Source: Halorubellus salinus | GTDB taxonomy: Archaea > Halobacteriota > Halobacteria > Halobacteriales > Natrialbaceae | Length of the DNA: 64,000 nt | Assembly (NCBI RefSeq): GCF_020567525.1 | Contig: NZ_JAJCVI010000001.1 | Location: 186,001-250,000, forward strand | Direction: 5' to 3' | Shown: piece after piece, positions 1-8,159 of the stretch | Position numbering within the stretch: position 1 is the first letter of the stretch | Layout of the letters: the number at the start of each line of letters is the position of its first letter | Made by a program: the position numbers and the translations under genes | The notes under the pieces: model-generated | What the model was told of the DNA's origin: nothing | What the model saw: the letters and a program-made list of their open reading frames with translations, nothing else | Database searches by the model: none

Positions 1-1941
1 CAGGACATCCCCGCGGACGAGGAACCGGACGAAGACACCGCAGCGGGCGCTAGCGCTGGCGGCGCTGCAGGGGCAGGTGGCGCTGCGGGCGCTGGCAACG
101 CTGCGGGTGCAGGCAGCGCTCCGGGCGCTGGCGGCGCTGCAGGTGCAGGCGGCGGGGCTTCGGCGGACGAGCGCGTCGACGACATCGAGTCGACCGCGGA
201 CGACGCCGCGTCGACGCCGTCGGGCGCGGACGAGGTCGCTGGCCGCGACCCGACGAACGGTGGTGCGGAGGACGCGGTCGCAGCACCACCGATTGACGAC
301 GCGGAGGCCGGGAGCGGAGACGCCCAGGCGACGGGCGATGACCCGGTCGTCAGCGAGGCGGAACCGACGTCCGACCAGACGTCTCGACGTGGTGCGCCGG
401 CCGAACGCGGGCGGACGGACGACTCGGTCGACGAGGAGCGACGTGGCGCGCGCCCGGTCGACGACGGTGACACTACGGCCCGCGACGAGCGTGCGGGGAG
501 CGAGGACGCGGCGTCCGGGCGTCGAGCGCGGAGCGAGACGGAGGCGTCCAGCGGTCGGAACGCTGCCGGTCGCACCGCGACCGGGCCGGCGGACCCGACG
601 GCCGAGACCGACGCGACTGCGGCTCCGAGCGACGACTCGACCGGCGGTGCGATGGCGGAGGTCCCCGACGAGGTGATGGCGGAGGTCGAGGACGAGGCGC
701 GAGCGAGCGAGGTCGACGACGAGGTCGCGTGGCGCGAGACCACGACCATCCCGTCTATCAACCCCGACCGGACGACCGAGGACGACGAACCGGACCCGCT
801 CGCGGCCGGTGCCAGCGGGACGACCGGAACGACGTCCGAGGCCCGTTCGACGACCGAACGCGACCCCGGGCGGACGCCACCGAACTCGCAGGCGTCGCGG
901 TCCAACGAACGCGCCACGGGGAGACAGGGCGCGAACGAGCCCCGGAGCGCGACCACGAACGGCGCAGCGACCGGCGGCGCGGACCCCGAACGCGTCGCAG
1001 AGCTCTCCGAGGAACTCGAGACGGCGCGCGAGGAACGCGACCGGATCGCGGCCGACCGCGACGAACTCGAAACCGAACGCGACCGGCTCGCCGAACGCAA
1101 CGACGAGCTCCAGGCGCGCGTCGACGAGCTCGAGGACGAGGTCGCGTCGCTCGAACGCGACCTCGCGGCGGCGCGCGAACGCCTCGAAGCGGAGACGCCC
1201 GGTGACGACGTCGTCGAGCTCTCGCCGCGAGAAGCGCTCGAAGGCACGAACCTCTTCGTTCGATACGGCTCCAAGAGCGCGACGACGCTCGAGGACGTCC
1301 ACGACAGCGACGTCGGGATCGCCGACCTGGAAGCGAACCTCCGTCTCGAGTATCACACGAGCTTCGACGCGGAGAACGCGGTCGTCGACGGGAAGGCCTA
1401 CGACGAGTTCCTCTACGAATCCACGCCGTACCAGTTCGTCGAGTGGTTCGTGTACGACCTCGTCTTCGAGATCCGCGACACGGGGAACGAGAGCGACCTC
1501 GGCGAGCTCTACGAGGCGTTCCCGAAGGTCGACCGCGTCGAACTGTACGGCGACGTCTCCCTGCGATACGAGGAGGACGGCGAGGAACACCGCGAGCAGA
1601 CGACGTTCGACGTCGTCGTCCGCGACCGGATGGGGAATCCGTTAGCGGTCGCGAACGTCAACGCGTCACGGGACCCGGCGACCGAGGAGATGATGGTCGA
1701 CCTCCAGGAACGCGGCACTCGCGTCAAACGGACGAGTGACGCGCTCGCCGGTGCGTTCATGGTGACCGCGAGCTTCTTCGCGCCGGAGGCGCTCGAGATC
1801 GCGAACGAGGCGACCAGCGGCGGTCTCCTGAGCCGCGACTCGAAGAAGTCCTACGTGAAGCTGTCGCGCAAGCGCGGCTACCACCTGTGTCTCGTGGAGA
1901 CCCGCAACGGCGAGTTCCACGTGAACGTTCCGGAACTGTAA
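1..1941 (+). CDS. Coiled-coil protein with conserved haloarchaeal C-terminal domain (5' end outside window)
   Basis: The frame is open from base 1, so the start lies to the left; 646 codons are visible. Residues about 15-50 form an Ala/Gly-rich low-complexity stretch built from 18-bp repeats (GAGGAA-, GAGNAA- and GAGSAP-like units). A long acidic Ser/Thr/Glu/Arg-rich linker follows. A heptad-rich coiled coil lies at about 330-400 (repeated ELE, RDR and LEDE patterns). The last 240 residues are globular and start near LSPREALEGTNLFVRYG. I recall this C-terminal domain from unassigned haloarchaeal proteins (DUF7527-like), but the number is not certain. No signal peptide or membrane segment is seen in the visible part. 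Function unknown. It converges with the HTH gene at 2079-2384. Confidence 0.75.
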   Translation, partial: QDIPADEEPDEDTAAGASAGGAAGAGGAAGAGNAAGAGSAPGAGGAAGAGGGASADERVDDIESTADDAASTPSGADEVAGRDPTNGGAEDAVAAPPIDDAEAGSGDAQATGDDPVVSEAEPTSDQTSRRGAPAERGRTDDSVDEERRGARPVDDGDTTARDERAGSEDAASGRRARSETEASSGRNAAGRTATGPADPTAETDATAAPSDDSTGGAMAEVPDEVMAEVEDEARASEVDDEVAWRETTTIPSINPDRTTEDDEPDPLAAGASGTTGTTSEARSTTERDPGRTPPNSQASRSNERATGRQGANEPRSATTNGAATGGADPERVAELSEELETAREERDRIAADRDELETERDRLAERNDELQARVDELEDEVASLERDLAAARERLEAETPGDDVVELSPREALEGTNLFVRYGSKSATTLEDVHDSDVGIADLEANLRLEYHTSFDAENAVVDGKAYDEFLYESTPYQFVEWFVYDLVFEIRDTGNESDLGELYEAFPKVDRVELYGDVSLRYEEDGEEHREQTTFDVVVRDRMGNPLAVANVNASRDPATEEMMVDLQERGTRVKRTSDALAGAFMVTASFFAPEALEIANEATSGGLLSRDSKKSYVKLSRKRGYHLCLVETRNGEFHVNVPEL

Positions 1942-2078
1942 TCGCGTCACGGAACTCGAGTCGCGTCCCGGCCGTTCGCGGCCGTCGCGGCCGTTTGTGG
2001 GTGTCGATGGACCGATCGAGCCGGGTCGGTGACGCCGTCGCTGTGGGTCGTCCGTCGAACGAGAGAAGAACGAGGGGT

Positions 2079-2384
2079 CTAGTTCTCGACTTCGGCCGCG
2101 TTGTCGATCTTCATGTTGTCCATCTTGTCGACGATCTCGTCGATCTTCTCGTCGAGGTCGTCCACGAACTCGGAGGTGTGGTCCGTGGTGATGGCGCCCT
2201 GGCTCGAGGGCTCGATGAGGTTCTCTTCCTCGAGGACGCGCAGCGAGTAGCGAACCTTGTGATGTGGGTAACCCGTCTCGTTGGACATCTTGACGATCCC
2301 GATGGGTTCGTTCTCGATGACCATCTTCAGGACCTGCAGATGCCGCTCCAGCATGTCGACTTCCTTCTCAAGTCGGTCTATCAT
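2079..2384 (-). CDS. Small winged-helix transcriptional regulator
   Basis: A 101-residue protein. An N-terminal helix (MIDRLEKEVDMLERHLQVLK) is followed by a winged helix-turn-helix (NETGYPHHKVRYSLRVLEEE, about residues 34-53) and an acidic C-terminal helix with repeated Asp/Glu and MDNMK. I chose ATG 2384 and not the longer open frame because a TATA box (AGGTTTAAAA read on the minus strand, 2411-2420) sits about 30 nt upstream, giving an almost leaderless mRNA. It is divergent from purA. It belongs to the haloarchaeal COG3432-like regulators; the target is unknown, and the position suggests purA or autoregulation (inference). Confidence 0.85.
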   Translation of the reverse strand: MIDRLEKEVDMLERHLQVLKMVIENEPIGIVKMSNETGYPHHKVRYSLRVLEEENLIEPSSQGAITTDHTSEFVDDLDEKIDEIVDKMDNMKIDNAAEVEN

Positions 2385-2410
2385 GGCATTTGTTAACTTG
2401 TCGTTCGGGG

Positions 2411-2420
2411 TTTTAAACCT
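2411..2420 (-). promoter_or_regulatory. TATA box of the HTH regulator gene
   Basis: TTTTAAACCT on the plus strand reads AGGTTTAAAA on the minus strand. Its centre is about 31 nt before ATG 2384, the usual haloarchaeal spacing for a leaderless or near-leaderless transcript. Confidence 0.7.
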
Positions 2421-2600
2421 TACTCTCCCATTGGCATGGTTCCGCAGAACAGTGTCTACCATTGACAGACGCGCTACATAGGTCTTCTGGTCGGTACCGG
2501 GATACCGTCGGTGGGTTCCGGCCGCGACAGCGCCAGCCTGGCTCTCGCGCGCCGCGGCCACGGTCCGCGGGGAGCGACCAACGACCGACGGTATCGAAAT

Positions 2601-2610
2601 CGGTTTATCG
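2601..2610 (+). promoter_or_regulatory. purA TATA box
   Basis: CGGTTTATCG is centred about 30 nt before the purA ATG at 2636, which predicts a leaderless purA mRNA. About 190 nt separate it from the divergent HTH-gene promoter. Confidence 0.65.
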
Positions 2611-2635
2611 GGGCCTCGTGAAACCCCCCGTGTAA

Positions 2636-4012
2636 ATGACTGTTACCATCGTCGGTTCCCAACTCGGAGACGAGGGGAAGGGCGGCGTCGTCGACCTCTA
2701 CGGCGACCCTGCGGACGTCGTCGTCCGCTATCAGGGCGGCGACAACGCCGGTCACACCGTCGTCGAGGACGGAACCGAGTACAAGCTCTCGCTCGTCCCG
2801 AGCGGCGCCGTCCGCGGGAAGGTCGGCGTCCTGGGGAACGGCTGCGTCGTCAATCCCGCCACGCTCTTCGAGGAGATGGACGGGCTCCGCGACCGCGGCC
2901 TGGAACCGGACGTCCGCGTCGCCGAGCGCGCACACGTCATCCTCCCGTATCACCGCGTACTGGACGGTATCGAGGAGGAGGTCAAGAGCGAGACCGATAG
3001 CGCCGTCGGTACGACGGGCCGCGGCATCGGGCCGACGTACGAGGATAAGGCCGGTCGGCGCGGGGTTCGCGTCGGCGACCTGCTCGACGAGGACGTGCTC
3101 CGCGAGCGCATCGAGTACGTCGTCCCGCAGAAGCGCGCGCTCATCGAGGACGTCTACGGCGTCGACGTCGACGACCTCGAGGACCCGGACGCGTTCGACG
3201 TGGACGCGGTGTACGAGACCGCTCTGGAGTACGGCGAGCGCCTCGCCGCGGAGGACATGACCGTCGACGCCGGGAACTTCCTCGCGGAGAAGCGCGCGGC
3301 CGGCGAGAACGTCATGCTGGAGGGCGCGCAGGGGACGGTCATCGACATCGACCACGGGAACTATCCGTACGTGACGTCCTCGAACCCGACCGCCGGCGGT
3401 GCGGCGACGGGGTCGGGGCTCGCGCCGACGGTCATCGGCCAGGGCGAGGTCGTCGGTATCGTGAAGGCGTACCTCACTCGCGTCGGTCGTGGACCGCTCC
3501 CGACGGAGCTAGCGGGCGTCGAGGGGCAGACGCCGGGCTACGACGGGCACGCGGGCGACGACGAGGAGGAGCTCGCGACGTACATCCGCGACGAGGGCGG
3601 CGAGTACGGTACCGTCACGGGGCGGCCGCGTCGCGTCGGCTGGCTCGACCTCCCGATGCTCCGGCACTCGACGCGCGTCAACGGGTTCACCGGGCTGGCG
3701 GTGAATCACGTCGACGTGCTCGCGGGGCTCGACGAGGTGAAGGTCGGCGACTCGTACACGCTCGACGGCGAGGAGATCGAGACGCTGCCGTCGACGACCG
3801 AGCGGTGGGCGGAGTGCGAGGCGAACCTCCGGACGTTCGACGGTTGGCCCGAGGTCGACTGGGACGACGTCGACGAGTACGAGGACCTCCCGGAGAACGC
3901 TCGCGCGTACCTCGAGTACGTCAGCGACGAGCTGGAGACGGACATCTACGCGGTCGGCGTCGGCCCGGACCGCGACCAGACCGTCGTCCTGGAGTCGCCG
4001 TACGACGACTGA
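2636..4012 (+). CDS. purA: Adenylosuccinate synthase
   Basis: GTP-dependent ligation of IMP and aspartate to adenylosuccinate, the first committed step of AMP synthesis (cytoplasm). 458 residues, slightly longer than the usual ~430 because of acidic insertions typical of halophiles. The N-terminal phosphate-binding loop LGDEGKGGVVD is present with catalytic Asp and the QGGDNAGHTVV segment. TTGRGIGPTYEDKAGRRGVR (IMP-binding loop) and the EGAQGTVIDIDHGNYPYVTS block also match the family. ATG 2636 follows a TATA box at leaderless spacing. purD, another purine gene, lies 44 kb away in the same window. Confidence 0.97.
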   Translation: MTVTIVGSQLGDEGKGGVVDLYGDPADVVVRYQGGDNAGHTVVEDGTEYKLSLVPSGAVRGKVGVLGNGCVVNPATLFEEMDGLRDRGLEPDVRVAERAHVILPYHRVLDGIEEEVKSETDSAVGTTGRGIGPTYEDKAGRRGVRVGDLLDEDVLRERIEYVVPQKRALIEDVYGVDVDDLEDPDAFDVDAVYETALEYGERLAAEDMTVDAGNFLAEKRAAGENVMLEGAQGTVIDIDHGNYPYVTSSNPTAGGAATGSGLAPTVIGQGEVVGIVKAYLTRVGRGPLPTELAGVEGQTPGYDGHAGDDEEELATYIRDEGGEYGTVTGRPRRVGWLDLPMLRHSTRVNGFTGLAVNHVDVLAGLDEVKVGDSYTLDGEEIETLPSTTERWAECEANLRTFDGWPEVDWDDVDEYEDLPENARAYLEYVSDELETDIYAVGVGPDRDQTVVLESPYDD

Positions 4013-4057
4013 CGCGTTACAGTTACTTTCTTAACACGTCGTCTCGTTGGGGGGAGT

Positions 4058-4255
4058 ATGCTCCGACGACTCACCGCGTTCGTCAGGTCGTACTGGCCGG
4101 CAAGCGACGACGGCGACGACGGCGACGTCTGGGACGCGATTCCGGGGTCGCAGTACGACGGCCGGCACGCCGAATCCGGCGGGCTGACCCGCGGGGAACA
4201 GGAGGCCGCCATCGCGGACGTGACGGAGCAGGCCGAGGCGCTCGACCAGGAGTGA
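4058..4255 (+). CDS. Small acidic haloarchaeal protein
   Basis: 65 residues beginning MLRRLTAFVRSYWP, then an acidic middle and a C-terminal helix rich in Ala/Glu (AAIADVTEQAEALDQE). Codon use is normal for the genome. A TATA-like ACTTTCTTAAC (about 4025-4035) lies about 28 nt before the ATG. It starts 45 nt after purA and has the look of a conserved short haloarchaeal protein. No domain recognised; function unknown. Confidence 0.65.
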   Translation: MLRRLTAFVRSYWPASDDGDDGDVWDAIPGSQYDGRHAESGGLTRGEQEAAIADVTEQAEALDQE

Positions 4256-4354
4256 GTGGCTTCGGCGGCGCGGACCGCGCCTCGCGACTCTCCGGACCTG
4301 CACCTCGTTCCTGACGGAGGAACGCTTTACTCGCGGTCGACGGTACCGATACGC

Positions 4355-4912
4355 ATGGAGGACTACGACCGGTTCGATATCTACTCGGTCGCACTCGACC
4401 CCGAGTACTGTCCGCAGTGCGGGAGCGAGGTCGGCTCGCGCGAGTTCGACGCCGGCCCGATGGACTGGTGTGGCGACTGCGAGCTCGTGTTCTCCCGCGG
4501 CCCCATCGCCGCGGTTCACGTGGTGGTCCGCGACGACGACCACGTCCTCCTGCTCGACGAACTCATCCCCCAGCACGACGGCGTCTTAAGCCTTCCCGGC
4601 GGGCACGCTCACCACGACGAAGGACCGCGCGAGGCCGTGCTCCGCGAACTCGAGGAGGAGACCGCGCTCGCGGCGACCCCCGATGCGCTCTCGCTGGTCA
4701 CCGTGTATCACGCCGAGACCGACGCGGTCGCCTTCCACTTCGCGACGTACGCGCTCGAGTACGCCGACACCACCGGCACGCTCTCACCGGAAGCCGACGG
4801 GTTCGAGATCCGGCGCGAACCGGTCGACGACGTCGTCGGCGGCGCCGTCCCCATCCGCGACTCCGACCGCGAACGCGTCGCCGCCGCGTTCGACCGCGAG
4901 CACCCGCTCTGA
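4355..4912 (+). CDS. Nudix hydrolase with N-terminal zinc ribbon
   Basis: 185 residues. The N-terminus carries a zinc ribbon (CPQCGSEVG ... WCGDCELVF, about residues 17-50), followed by a Nudix fold. The Nudix box is GGHAHHDEGPREAVLRELEE followed by ETAL; its usual glycine near the end is Ala. NadC-type Nudix proteins share this ribbon-plus-Nudix layout, but the substrate cannot be read from sequence. ATG 4355 was preferred to an upstream in-frame start because a TATA-like GCTTTAC (4324-4330) lies 28 nt upstream. The last codons and the stop are duplicated directly downstream (see 4890-4951). Confidence 0.88.
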   Translation: MEDYDRFDIYSVALDPEYCPQCGSEVGSREFDAGPMDWCGDCELVFSRGPIAAVHVVVRDDDHVLLLDELIPQHDGVLSLPGGHAHHDEGPREAVLRELEEETALAATPDALSLVTVYHAETDAVAFHFATYALEYADTTGTLSPEADGFEIRREPVDDVVGGAVPIRDSDRERVAAAFDREHPL

Positions 4913-4951
4913 ACGGCCGTCATCGACCGCGGGCACTCGCTCTGAACGGCC
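4890..4951 (+). repeat. 33-bp tandem duplication across the Nudix gene stop codon
   Basis: Copy 1 starts at 4890 and copy 2 at 4923, a period of 33 bp. The coding end CTCTGA with its stop (4910-4912) recurs as CTCTGA at 4943-4945 downstream of the gene. A few substitutions separate the copies. Confidence 0.85.
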
Positions 4952-5165
4952 AGCGTCGCCAGCGAGCGCGGCGACGATACCCGTTCGTCCGGTCGCTCGT
5001 AGAGCGTCTCCTCGCTCGTGGCGCTTGCACGCGACCCACGGAAGAATACGATCAAAGAACACGTTCGGGTCACAGCGTGCAGTCCCACCCCCGGCATCGC
5101 ACCCGACGGGGTCACCGTCGCCGCGTTCCCGAAGCCTTTTGCTGTCCGTCCCCGACGCTCCGGGT

Positions 5166-5363
5166 ATGAAGGAGTCGCTGATGGACGTTCTCTGCTGCCC
5201 GATGGACAAGTCAGAACTCGAACTGGAGGTCGACGAGCGCGCGGACGACGAGGAGGTCCTCGCCGGCACGCTCGTCTGCTCGGAGTGCGGGGAACGCTAC
5301 CCCATCGAGGACGGCATCCCGAACCTCCTCCCGCCGGACATGCGCGACGACGTCCCCGCCTGA
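5166..5363 (+). CDS. trm112: Trm112-family methyltransferase activator
   Basis: 65 residues. It begins MKESLMDVLCCPMDKSELEL, continues through an acidic stretch and closes with VCSECGERYPIEDGIPNLLP. This is the Trm112/YbaR fold: a zinc-knuckle beta domain with CCP and CxxC and the conserved PIxDGIPxLLP tail. Trm112 proteins bind and stabilise tRNA, rRNA and release-factor methyltransferases; in Haloferax one Trm112 serves several partners. A TATA-like CCTTTTGC lies about 27 nt before ATG 5166. No methyltransferase partner is adjacent. Confidence 0.88.
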   Translation: MKESLMDVLCCPMDKSELELEVDERADDEEVLAGTLVCSECGERYPIEDGIPNLLPPDMRDDVPA

Positions 5364-5395
5364 ACCTTTTTTGCACTCGGTCGTGAGGTAGGTTC

Positions 5396-5962
5396 GTGGT
5401 CGACACGCTCACCGTCCACCTGAGTCGCGGGGAACTCCACGAGGTCGCGCCAGCGACCGCCGACTTCGAGACGGGGGGCACGTTCGAGCTCGAACTCGTC
5501 AATCACGGTCGCGCCAGTCACGTCCACGTGCATCCCGACGACGCGCTCGCTCGGGGCGTCCACCTCGACGAGACGAACCTCTACGTGGAGACGGACTCGA
5601 CGCGCGTCGTCGAGGTCGCGGTCCCCGACGGGCCGCGGCCGCTCCGTGGCGCGCTCGAGATATCGGCGGGGTACGGCGCGACCGGGTCGTCCGTGGACGT
5701 CGGGATCGTCGAACGGCCCGAGCCGGACCTGCCGGTCGACGAGACGCTCGCGGAACCGGAACCGAAGCCGGCCGGCGCCTCGGGGAGCGCGCTCGACCGC
5801 CTGCTCGCCGAGGAAAGCCTGCCGGTGCTCGGGCTCGGCGTCGTCGCGGTCCTCATCGCGCTCGGTGCGGCGGTCGCGTTCGGCGACCTCGTCGTCGCAG
5901 TCGGCGCGCTCGTCGTCGTCGCTGGCGTCCTCGGAGCGCTGTACGCGCTCGTCAGCGAGTGA
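5396..5962 (+). CDS. Conserved haloarchaeal protein with C-terminal transmembrane pair
   Basis: 188 residues with GTG start at 5396; a T-rich TATA-like ACCTTTTTT lies about 28 nt upstream, immediately after the trm112 stop. Residues 1-105 look like a beta-rich domain (VDTLTVHLSRGELHEV ... GALEISAGYGATGSSVDVGI). A Pro/Glu linker leads to two membrane helices at about 140-185 (LPVLGLGVVAVLIALGAAVA and the following DLVVAVGALVVVAGVLGALY). The soluble domain may therefore sit outside, with a C-terminal anchor. I recall similar haloarchaeal proteins as DUF7524, not firmly. Function unknown. Confidence 0.75.
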   Translation: MVDTLTVHLSRGELHEVAPATADFETGGTFELELVNHGRASHVHVHPDDALARGVHLDETNLYVETDSTRVVEVAVPDGPRPLRGALEISAGYGATGSSVDVGIVERPEPDLPVDETLAEPEPKPAGASGSALDRLLAEESLPVLGLGVVAVLIALGAAVAFGDLVVAVGALVVVAGVLGALYALVSE

Positions 5963-5990
5963 CGCTCGGCCTCGACGACCTCCGAGGGCG

Positions 5991-7151
5991 CTACTCGTCG
6001 TCGGTCGGGACGCCGCAGAGGTTGCCCTCGTCGTCCATGCGTTTCTCGCGGAGGTAGCGCGTCCGCCAGCGGTTCGCGTCGTGCCGGAAGTCCGCCTCGC
6101 GCACCTCGTCGACGTCGCCGTCCGCGACGGTGTCGACGATCGCCTCCAGCTGTTCCTTCTCGCTCGGCGTCAGCTCGAACTCGTAGGTCTGGGCGTCCTC
6201 GCCCTCGAGCTTCGTCCACTGGCGGGCGGCGGAGACGACCATCGAACACGGTTCGCGACACGGGAACGCGCCGACGCCACCGTCCGCTTCGAGGTCGGTG
6301 TCCTCGTCGTACTGCCACTCGCGGCGCTTCAGGCACTCCGAGTCCGCGCAGCACGTCTCCGCGACGCGTTCGACGTGCTCGGTGCCCTCGCCGCGGTTCC
6401 ACGTCTGGACGACGCCGTAGATGCCGGACTGGCGCGCCATCGTCGGCTCCCAGTGGTCGACGTCCAGGTTCCCCTCGCGCTCCCGATGCCAGTTCGCTAT
6501 CGTCGCAGGATAGATCGTCTCGACGACGCTGACGACCTCCGCGCTCGTCAGCGCCGTGAACCGCCAGCCGTCGACGAGCGTCGGTGCGGCCTTCAGCGGC
6601 CGGTAGCGCCCCTTCTCGTCGAACTTCGCGACGTCTCGTGCGTCCCGGACCTCGCGGTGCGCGTCGAGTTCGTCGGGGTCGGCGTCGGCGTCGTCGACGT
6701 GCCGGACCTCGTACCGTCGGTAGCCGTCGTCGGCGAGCTCGACGGTGACGAGGAGCTGGCCCCACTGGCGCTCGATGCCGCGTTCGAGCGCGTGATACCG
6801 GTCCAGGACGTCCGTCGGTTCGTACGTCGTCCCGTGGGTCGCGTCCCCGCCGTGGCCGCGCGTCTCCGTCGGAGCATCGTGGTCGGCGACGCGCTCCAGG
6901 TACCGGAGGAAGTCGAAGCGCGCCGAGCCCTCGGTGGGCGCGACGTCGTGCCAGAAGTACCAGTTCGAGACGTGCTCGGGGTTCGCGCGCGCCACCCGAC
7001 GCAGTTCGTCCTCCGAGAGCCCGCCGCGTTCCAGGTCCGGGAGCTCGAACCGGTACCCGTCGTCCGTGCGCGTGACGTGCAGACCGTCGAACGCGACGTC
7101 GTCCTCGACCGTCACCGCCGCCGACAGCGCCGCGAGTTGCTCGTCGTCCAT
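5991..7151 (-). CDS. DR2241-family iron-sulfur protein, partner of CbiX
   Basis: 386 residues. A cysteine cluster (ETCCADSECLKRREW ... FPCREPCSMVV, about residues 278-318) fits the 4Fe-4S domain named after Deinococcus DR2241. The N-terminal part is helical (LERGGLSEDELRRVARANPE) and the middle carries the NWYFWHDVAPT block. ATG 7151 lies 4 nt after the cbiX stop, so both are read from one mRNA. The family accompanies CbiX chelatases in haloarchaea and Deinococcus, and a redox or cluster role in corrinoid or siroheme synthesis is inferred. It is not a proven enzyme. Confidence 0.85.
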   Translation of the reverse strand: MDDEQLAALSAAVTVEDDVAFDGLHVTRTDDGYRFELPDLERGGLSEDELRRVARANPEHVSNWYFWHDVAPTEGSARFDFLRYLERVADHDAPTETRGHGGDATHGTTYEPTDVLDRYHALERGIERQWGQLLVTVELADDGYRRYEVRHVDDADADPDELDAHREVRDARDVAKFDEKGRYRPLKAAPTLVDGWRFTALTSAEVVSVVETIYPATIANWHREREGNLDVDHWEPTMARQSGIYGVVQTWNRGEGTEHVERVAETCCADSECLKRREWQYDEDTDLEADGGVGAFPCREPCSMVVSAARQWTKLEGEDAQTYEFELTPSEKEQLEAIVDTVADGDVDEVREADFRHDANRWRTRYLREKRMDDEGNLCGVPTDDE

Positions 7152-7155
7152 GCTC

Positions 7156-8031
7156 TCAGGCCTCCGTGACCGCGGCGTCGCGCGTGTGCTCTTTCACGTA
7201 CTCGACGGCGTCGGCGACGTCCGCGCCAGCGTCGAGCGCGCGCTCGAGGACGACGTCCGCCATCAGCGGTTCCGTGCCGACGGCGCCAGCGTACCAGAGG
7301 TAGTGCCCGTCGACCTTCGCGGGCGTCTCCCAGCCGTCGCGGTAGTCGTCCGTCAGCCCCATGTCCTCGGGGATGTCCTCCTGGGTGTGGTAGCCGTCCG
7401 CGACGAACAGCGGGACGACGACGACGTCCTCGCTCTCGAAGAAGTCCGTAACGTCGTCGACCTCCGGGTCCTCGTCCATGAACAGCGCCTGCACCTCCTC
7501 GAAGCGACCCATCTCGCGGATGCGGTCGGCGTGGTACTCGACGGCCTTCGCGGAGTTCTCGTTCCGTTTCGTGCCGTGGCCGACGACCGCGAGCCCGAAC
7601 CCGTCGCCGACGTCGGGGTCGCCCGTGACCGATTCGGCGCGGCGAACGATCACGTCGCTCATCGCGTCGTGCGTCCCGACCGGGCCACAGTAGTGCACGG
7701 TCTTGTCGACGTCCGCCGCGTCGAGCGTGACGTGCGTCGCGCTCGTGCCGTCGGACTCCCACGCGTCCGGGTCCCAGTCGTCGAGACGGAGTTCGCGCGG
7801 GATGACGTCCTCCGTGAAGTATCCCTCCGAGATGAAAAGTGGGACGACGTACACTTCCTCGCTCTCGAGCGTCCGCAGGACCTCCCGGAAGTGCGGTTCC
7901 TCCTTCCAGAACGCTTCGCGAACCTCGTCGAACGCCGCCGTCTCCCGGATGGTGTCGGCGTGCCCGTACGTCGGCGTGCTCGACTCCGGGTTGAGGTGCG
8001 AGCCGTGTGCGACGATGACCAGCGCTTGCAT
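7156..8031 (-). CDS. cbiX: Two-domain sirohydrochlorin chelatase CbiX
   Basis: 291 residues from ATG 8031. There are two tandem CbiX/SirB domains: the first opens MQALVIVAHGSHLNPESS with the metal-binding His and later VYVVPLFISEGYFTEDVIP; the second opens LAVVGHGTKRNENS and contains VVVPLFVADGYHTQEDIP. The duplication makes this the long (CbiXL-like) form; many archaeal CbiXS proteins are single domains of about 130 residues. It inserts Co or Fe into sirohydrochlorin for cobalamin or siroheme. The internal start was chosen because the sequence upstream of MQALV is not conserved-looking and would read through the divergent promoter region. It is the first gene of the operon with the DR2241 protein. 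Confidence 0.92.
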   Translation of the reverse strand: MQALVIVAHGSHLNPESSTPTYGHADTIRETAAFDEVREAFWKEEPHFREVLRTLESEEVYVVPLFISEGYFTEDVIPRELRLDDWDPDAWESDGTSATHVTLDAADVDKTVHYCGPVGTHDAMSDVIVRRAESVTGDPDVGDGFGLAVVGHGTKRNENSAKAVEYHADRIREMGRFEEVQALFMDEDPEVDDVTDFFESEDVVVVPLFVADGYHTQEDIPEDMGLTDDYRDGWETPAKVDGHYLWYAGAVGTEPLMADVVLERALDAGADVADAVEYVKEHTRDAAVTEA

Positions 8032-8159
8032 ACCTCGGCGTCCGGCCCGAACCGTCTTAGTGCCATCGTCACCGGGTGTCCGAACGGCAGTGTTCGCCTC
8101 GACGCCGCTGCAGGCGACCGCAACGCCTAACGTGCACGCTCCGCGAACGACCAATCGAG

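Noticed and set aside
1-1941. Collagen-like or silk-like protein from the Ala/Gly stretch
   Set aside because: The stretch is only about 35 residues, an imperfect GAGGAA-type repeat, and the rest is coiled coil plus a globular domain.
4708-5502. Long open frames antisense or out of frame to real genes (many across the window, for example 4708-5502 minus)
   Set aside because: Arg/Ser/Pro-rich translations typical of high-GC shadow frames; no RBS/TATA support and real genes occupy the region.
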